This document shows, one piece after another, positions 7,257 to 9,829 of a DNA stretch of 9,829 bases. A model generated the notes under the pieces. That model was not told the origin of the DNA. It ran no database searches and saw only the letters and a list, made by a program, of their open reading frames with translations. A program made the translations under genes and the position numbers. Within the stretch, counting starts at the first letter, position 1. Each line of letters opens with the position of its first letter. Origin of the DNA: an uncultured Lachnospiraceae bacterium (GTDB lineage: Bacteria > Bacillota > Clostridia > Lachnospirales > Lachnospiraceae); the NCBI GenBank assembly GCA_910585075.1, contig CAJUED010000083.1, positions 1 through 9,829 on the forward strand. Direction: 5' to 3'.

Positions 7257-7790
7257 ATGAATAACAGCGAATTACGAAAAACACTGGAAGAACATCTTGA
7301 CCTTTTAAAAAGAAACCTTGCCGTGGCATCCCTGGAGGTATTAAAAACCAAATACAAAAAACCTTTTGACGAACTGCGGCACAATATCAAGTCCACAGCC
7401 ACAGCCTATGTAAAGCAGATCACGCTGGAAAATATCCGCATCCGTGCGGACTTTATGGACGAGGCACAGCCGCTGATCCAGGAAACCATTGACCAGTCCG
7501 GCATTCTGAAGCAGATCTCCGCGGCTGCTTTTAAGAGACAGGATATTGAGGAGATCGACCAGCTTGCCCTGACACTGAAAGAGCAGATCCGCCAGGCCCT
7601 TATTCCTTTTTATGACAAGCACATCTGTCTGTATCTGGATGAGGAATGTTTTGGGAATCCGCCCAAGGCGCCTAAATTTTATAATGAAGCAAGTGGCTGT
7701 ATGTGGAAAAACGATACATGGATACCTGCAGAGGTGGAAAAAGGAGTGATACTTCTCCCGGCACAGAAGATGCCCAGAACAGCAGCATAA
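7257..7790 (+). CDS. Unknown helical protein
   Basis: A 177-residue protein that starts six bases after GGAGGT (7245-7250). The first 120 residues are strongly helical with charged repeats (for example ELRKTLEEHLDLLKRNLAVASLEVLKTK and later IDQLALTLKEQIRQALIPF), compatible with a helical bundle or short coiled coil. The C-terminal part (about 125-170) changes character: YLDEECFGNPPKAPKFYNEASGCMWKND, with three cysteines across residues 119-153 and a Trp/Pro-rich section. No signal peptide, membrane segment or catalytic motif is visible, and I do not recognise the family. Gene order and spacing place it in the same run as the methyltransferase-helicase. Confidence 0.68.
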   Translation: MNNSELRKTLEEHLDLLKRNLAVASLEVLKTKYKKPFDELRHNIKSTATAYVKQITLENIRIRADFMDEAQPLIQETIDQSGILKQISAAAFKRQDIEEIDQLALTLKEQIRQALIPFYDKHICLYLDEECFGNPPKAPKFYNEASGCMWKNDTWIPAEVEKGVILLPAQKMPRTAA

Positions 7791-7839
7791 CAAAAACACA
7801 TGGCAAAGAAACAATACACCCCCAAAGAAAGGAGACACT

Positions 7840-8214
7840 ATGAAAATATTTGATTTGGAGAAATACGGGAATACCTATAAGATCCAGCTGAATGTTACTT
7901 CCTATACGGAAGGCAACCTCGCTATTACAATGACTTCCTGGGAAGACGGAGAGGCGGAACCCTGGAATGTCCTGACCGTTAATCTGAACTCTATCCGGCC
8001 TCAGAACTGTGCATTTATTGATACCAATAACAATGGTGAAGATATCCTTGCATGGATCATCCGGCACGGCCTGGCAGTCCCTACCGGCACTTATGGCCGC
8101 AGCGGTTTCTGCAGTTATCCGGAATACCGGTTCCGTCCGGAGATCCTTCAGGAGATTGACCCGGATGGATATGCTTCCTATCTTCATGACTGGAAAGAGA
8201 GGTATGCCGAATGA
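7840..8214 (+). CDS. DUF4313 family protein
   Basis: A 124-residue protein matching the DUF4313 pattern: an N-terminal strand-rich part with GNLAI (25-29), a central LTVNL and the DTNNN turn (61-65), then LAVPTGTYGRSGFCSYPEYRF (79-98). Length is typical, with a C-terminal extension (about 99-124) that may be lineage-specific. The family is small, soluble, of unknown function, and common in Firmicutes conjugative elements and plasmids. The start follows AAAGGAG (7828-7834) with a five-base spacer. Its stop overlaps the start of the zinc-ribbon gene (ATGA 8211-8214), so the two products are probably made in step. Nothing in the sequence reveals an activity. Confidence 0.82.
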   Translation: MKIFDLEKYGNTYKIQLNVTSYTEGNLAITMTSWEDGEAEPWNVLTVNLNSIRPQNCAFIDTNNNGEDILAWIIRHGLAVPTGTYGRSGFCSYPEYRFRPEILQEIDPDGYASYLHDWKERYAE

Positions 8215-8879
8215 AAATCGAATTGTACCCAAAAAACATGCTGGAGACACTCTGGAAGAAAGATAAAAAATGGTTTTCGGATGGCAATGGTCAAAGACCG
8301 GTCTGCCTGCGCTGCGGAAATCCTTTGAATGACCGGCTTATGGTTAATTCGTTAAGCCGCCACGCAAAAATCTATATCTGCCAGCAATGCGGATCAGACG
8401 AAGCCATGCGTGATTATGGAAAAGCTGTTATGCCTTTTGAGAACTGGTATGGAATATCCGACAAGCGGTTTCAGGAACTGCAGAAAAGCAAAAATCCGAT
8501 GCTTACCACAAGGTGTGCTTTTCTGGAAATCTTTCAGAATCCGGATGATGACAAAAATACACGGAAAAGGCCTGACAGTGAGATTTCCTATTCCCGCTCT
8601 GATTATGACGGATACAGGTGGTGGACCACCTGGTTTCACTGCCAACAGGAACCAACACCTGAGAATCTGAGCAAAGAGATTGACCGATTCCAAAATGCCC
8701 TCTTCTGTATGCCGGAATTTAAAACACTGGGAACAATGCAGAATCTTTGCACATTTGCAGAGCCTGTAGGCGATTCTGAGTTTAATCTGTATTCAGAAAC
8801 ATTGCACCTCTATATCTGGATTCGGATGCTCACACAGCCCCGAAATTATAATTTATATATTCATTATTATAAGAAATAA
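8211..8879 (+). CDS. Zinc-ribbon protein of clostridial mobile elements
   Basis: A 222-residue protein. Residues 28-70 form a zinc ribbon: C32-x2-C35 (CLRCGNPL), a 21-residue spacer with NSLSRHAKIYIC, and C57-x2-C60 (CQQCGSDEAMRDY). This NALSR-type ribbon is familiar from proteins of clostridial conjugative elements. A linker with many charged residues leads to a second section: SDYDGYRWW (130-138), a helical piece, and a C-terminal EFNLYSETLHLYIWIRMLTQ stretch. This combination is also seen in those elements, generally without an assigned function. It starts at the ATGA overlap with the DUF4313-like gene, with AGAGG at 8198-8202. It is the last gene of the plus-strand run. Nucleic acid binding through the ribbon is plausible but not shown. 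Confidence 0.78.
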   Translation: MKIELYPKNMLETLWKKDKKWFSDGNGQRPVCLRCGNPLNDRLMVNSLSRHAKIYICQQCGSDEAMRDYGKAVMPFENWYGISDKRFQELQKSKNPMLTTRCAFLEIFQNPDDDKNTRKRPDSEISYSRSDYDGYRWWTTWFHCQQEPTPENLSKEIDRFQNALFCMPEFKTLGTMQNLCTFAEPVGDSEFNLYSETLHLYIWIRMLTQPRNYNLYIHYYKK

Positions 8880-8917
8880 CTGTTTTCCAACAGTGCAGGT
8901 TCATTGATTGTATTTCA

Positions 8918-8958
8918 GAAAAGCGCCCGGCATATACCGCCTGGCGCTTTTCCTTTTT
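8918..8958 (+). terminator. Strong terminator between convergent gene sets
   Basis: GAAAAGCGCC (8918-8927) pairs perfectly with GGCGCTTTTC (8943-8952) over ten pairs, with a small CGG/CCG stem inside the loop, followed by a T-rich tract on the plus strand (8948-8958). It ends the 1291-8879 run, 39 bases after its last stop. The minus-strand genes end at 8994, so it may also stop transcription from the other side, though the minus-strand T tract is weaker. Confidence 0.85.
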
Positions 8959-8993
8959 ATATGGCACAAACCACCTTGTTCCTGCCTGCTCCT

Positions 8994-9176
8994 TTACATC
9001 CTGAACTGGCCAATGCATTTCAACAGTATGATACAAAGCTCCTGATAAAGGTCTTCGTCAAATCTGTTGTTCACAATGGCATTCTTTACCAGAAGCGGCT
9101 TATACATTTCCAATAAATCTATGACTGCTGCCTCTTTTCCTTCTTTTGCCTGTAACAGTAATTCCTTAAAATTCAT
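8994..9176 (-). CDS. Sigma region 2-like small protein (HTH_16 type)
   Basis: A 60-residue protein resembling the HTH_16 (conjugative transposon) family and Tn916 orf8. The pattern is AKEGKEAAVIDLLEMYKPLLVKNAIVNNRFDEDLYQELCIILLKCIGQF. The DEDLYQEL motif and flanking hydrophobic spacing also match sigma-70 region 2.1-2.2, the core-binding part. The ATG overlaps the stop of the upstream sigma-like gene (ATGA), with a GGAGGTGA ribosome site at 9181-9188 four bases away, so the two are translationally coupled. It has no DNA-binding region 4 of its own. In Bacillus subtilis, RsoA plays a similar part beside SigO, supplying region 2 to a separate region 4 protein; shared order supports that analogy, but interaction is inferred. 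It could also be a plain regulator. Confidence 0.78.
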   Translation of the reverse strand: MNFKELLLQAKEGKEAAVIDLLEMYKPLLVKNAIVNNRFDEDLYQELCIILLKCIGQFRM

Positions 9177-9580
9177 TTTGTCACCTCCATCTTTCTTCTG
9201 ATCTTCTGTGCTGTCCGATAATACACTGCCGTCACGCCTTTGTATCCCAGCTCGGTTTCTTCTGCCAATGTTTCAAAACTCTTTCCGTCCAGCACTCTCG
9301 CAAGAAATATGTACCGTTCCCGCTCACTAAGCTCTTTCAATGCCTGGAGAAGCACACTGTCCTCCAGCTGCATGAGAATGGGCAGCCCAAGAAACATGTC
9401 CTGCTCTATGCTGCATTCCGGCATAAACAGGAAATCCTCGGTGAGGCTCTCAATCTGCCGGCGCCTGTCCAACTGTTGTATATAATCATTTCTGCGGCGC
9501 TGCACTGCAGTTGCCAGATACGCCGTAAAACGATTCTGCATAATTTCTGTTTCGCTTTTTCCGTTATTTTTATGCCACAT
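9173..9580 (-). CDS. Sigma-70 region 4 protein (Tn916 orf7 type)
   Basis: A 135-residue protein with a clear sigma region 4 at its C terminus (about 76-131): LLQALKELSERERYIFLARV, then the helix-turn-helix KSFETLAEETELGYKGVTAVYYRTAQKIR (100-128). The N-terminal part (FTAYLATAVQRRRNDYI, residues 18-34) resembles the start of Tn916 orf7-like sigma factors, and no full region 2 is seen, so it may depend on its partner at 8994-9176. The start ATG (9580-9578) follows AGGAGG (9588-9593 on the minus strand) by seven bases. That ribosome site lies inside a long hairpin formed with upstream sequence. In Tn916 the orf7/orf8 pair is a positive regulator of excision and transfer genes; the same role here is inference. 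Confidence 0.82.
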   Translation of the reverse strand: MWHKNNGKSETEIMQNRFTAYLATAVQRRRNDYIQQLDRRRQIESLTEDFLFMPECSIEQDMFLGLPILMQLEDSVLLQALKELSERERYIFLARVLDGKSFETLAEETELGYKGVTAVYYRTAQKIRRKMEVTK

Positions 9581-9665
9581 GGCTTTTCCTCCTAAAATTC
9601 CAGATTTTTAGTTGCAAAATCTGGAATTGGAGGTGAGCGGCATCGGGTAATACAAAAAGAACCAT
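9570..9665 (-). CDS. Possible 31-codon upstream frame through the leader hairpin
   Basis: On the minus strand an ATG at 9665-9663 opens 31 codons ending with TAA at 9572-9570, overlapping the sigma-like start by 11 bases in a different frame. It runs straight through the hairpin that covers the sigma ribosome site, so translation of it would unfold that hairpin. The only upstream ribosome-like sequence is GGGGTG about eleven bases away, which is poorly placed. A frame this short can occur by chance, so this is a low-confidence entry. Confidence 0.25.
   Translation of the reverse strand: MVLFVLPDAAHLQFQILQLKIWNFRRKSHVA
9588..9633 (-). promoter_or_regulatory. Hairpin sequestering the sigma-like gene ribosome site
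   Basis: AATTCCAGATTTT (9596-9608) and AAAATCTGGAATT (9616-9628) form a perfect 13-pair dyad with a seven-base loop. Beyond it, CCTCC (9588-9592) and GGAGG (9629-9633) are complementary, with a three-base bulge on one side. In the minus-strand RNA this pairs the GGAGG ribosome site of the sigma-like gene with an upstream CCUCC. It could be a translational off-switch; as DNA it could instead be a repressor operator. Confidence 0.72.
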
Positions 9666-9675
9666 TACCCGTTTT
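9644..9675. repeat. Inverted repeat CGGGTAAT/ATTACCCG
   Basis: CGGGTAAT (9644-9651) and ATTACCCG (9664-9671) pair over eight bases around a twelve-base loop. On the plus strand TTTT (9672-9675) follows, giving a weak terminator shape; on the minus strand it would be a leader hairpin. Its loop contains one arm of the next repeat. Confidence 0.5.
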
Positions 9676-9699
9676 ACACCCCAGATAATCGTTCTTTTT
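9654..9699. repeat. Inverted repeat AAAAAGAAC/GTTCTTTTT overlapping the previous one
   Basis: AAAAAGAAC (9654-9662) and GTTCTTTTT (9691-9699) are perfect reverse complements 28 bases apart. The first arm lies in the loop of the CGGGTAAT hairpin, so the two stems are interleaved and probably alternative rather than simultaneous. Confidence 0.45.
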
Positions 9700-9719
9700 C
9701 CAATCTTTTCTATCTTCCC

Positions 9720-9746
9720 CTAAAAAGTAGCGCAATGCACTACCAT
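9720..9746 (-). CDS. Possible leader peptide (8 codons)
   Basis: On the minus strand ATG GTA GTG CAT TGC GCT ACT TTT is closed by TAG (9722-9720). A GAAGGA ribosome site (9757-9752) sits five bases upstream. The whole hairpin at 9727-9743 lies within this frame, the arrangement expected of a leader peptide coupled to an attenuator. It is too short to judge by composition. Confidence 0.35.
   Translation of the reverse strand: MVVHCATF
9721..9744 (-). terminator. Minus-strand terminator or attenuator hairpin
   Basis: In the minus-strand RNA, GTAGTGC (9743-9737) pairs with GCGCTAC (9733-9727) including one G-U pair, with a three-base loop, followed directly by five T (9726-9722). It lies about 140 bases upstream of the sigma-like gene, so it either ends a minus-strand gene beyond the window or attenuates the leader of the sigma-like gene. 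Confidence 0.5.
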
Positions 9747-9829
9747 TCAGGTCCTTCTCTACCCACAAAAAACTTATGATTTTTTTAACGAAATTCCCCT
9801 GCCGATGCCCGGCTTAAGACCATTCCCCA

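Larger units (their letters stand above)
9581..9829. other. Gene-free region dense in inverted repeats
   Basis: About 250 bases without an ordinary gene on either strand. It holds the ribosome-site hairpin (9588-9633), two interleaved repeats (9644-9699), a minus-strand terminator-like hairpin (9721-9744) and a possible leader peptide. An additional GGCATCGG (9639-9646) and CCGATGCC (9802-9809) are complementary across about 155 bases. I found no convincing -35/-10 pair for the minus-strand genes. A transfer origin or recombination site cannot be excluded, but no relaxase or integrase gene is nearby in the window. Confidence 0.55.

Noticed and set aside
7672..8250. Minus-strand open frame of 192 codons
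   Set aside because: Lies antisense to the DUF4313-like gene and its neighbours, which have strong family and ribosome-site support.
8904..9116. Plus-strand open frame of 70 codons
   Set aside because: It begins inside the terminator stem region, has no ribosome site, and is antisense to the HTH_16-like gene.
9629..9650. GGAGGTGA ribosome-like sequence on the plus strand
   Set aside because: No start codon follows at a useful distance and the frame meets TAA at once; it is better explained as the complement of the CCUCC arm of the minus-strand hairpin.
9775..9780. TATGAT as a plus-strand -10 element
   Set aside because: No -35-like sequence at 16-18 bases upstream, and no plus-strand gene visible before the window ends.
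9581..9829. Origin of transfer or attachment site
   Set aside because: Inverted repeats alone are not sufficient; no relaxase, integrase or direct-repeat pair is present in the window, and the RNA-leader explanation fits the gene positions better.
1..9829. CRISPR array, tRNA or rRNA genes
   Set aside because: No regularly spaced repeats and no tRNA- or rRNA-like conserved segments were seen on either strand.

Overview
The window looks like an accessory region of a Gram-positive anaerobe, most likely a Clostridia/Lachnospiraceae-type gut bacterium, and probably lies on a conjugative or otherwise mobile element. The evidence is the moderate base composition, strong AGGAGG-type ribosome sites before almost every gene, ATGA stop/start overlaps, and the protein families recognised by eye: DUF5688-like, DUF4313-like, a zinc-ribbon protein common in clostridial mobile elements, and a sigma-like/HTH_16-like pair like orf7-orf8 of Tn916. 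No integrase, relaxase, coupling ATPase, rRNA, tRNA or CRISPR array lies inside the window, so the mobile-element reading is inferred from gene content.

Layout, plus strand. Positions 38-1168 hold three tightly overlapping genes: a sigma-70-like regulator with region 2 and region 4 features, a small Cys/His-rich protein, and an 84-residue protein of unknown role. They are followed by a hairpin and a Rho-independent terminator (1222-1255). A second co-directional run, 1291-8879, carries a DUF5688-like protein, a DUF4942-like protein, and a 1016-residue fusion of an N6-adenine DNA methyltransferase with a SNF2-type helicase/translocase. Five smaller genes follow: DUF6809-like, two unknown, DUF4313-like and a zinc-ribbon protein. 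A strong terminator (8918-8958) closes the run.

Layout, minus strand. Convergent to this, and read from about 9580 down to 8994, are a sigma region 4 protein and, overlapping it by ATGA, a 60-residue protein resembling sigma region 2. The order and division of labour recall Tn916 orf7-orf8 and the two-subunit SigO-RsoA sigma factor of Bacillus subtilis. The roughly 250 bases upstream (9581-9829) have no ordinary gene but are dense in inverted repeats. One of these would place the ribosome site of the sigma-like gene in a hairpin. Another is a terminator-like hairpin overlapping a possible 8-codon leader peptide.

How it may work together (inference): the methyltransferase-helicase fusion has no visible nuclease domain, so it may be a modification or anti-restriction protein that protects the element in a new host, with the adjacent DUF4942-like protein as its partner. 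The sigma-like genes on both sides would control element genes, and the minus-strand pair appears to be under leader-RNA control. The most notable items are the methyltransferase-SNF2 fusion, the split sigma pair, and the structured leader before it.
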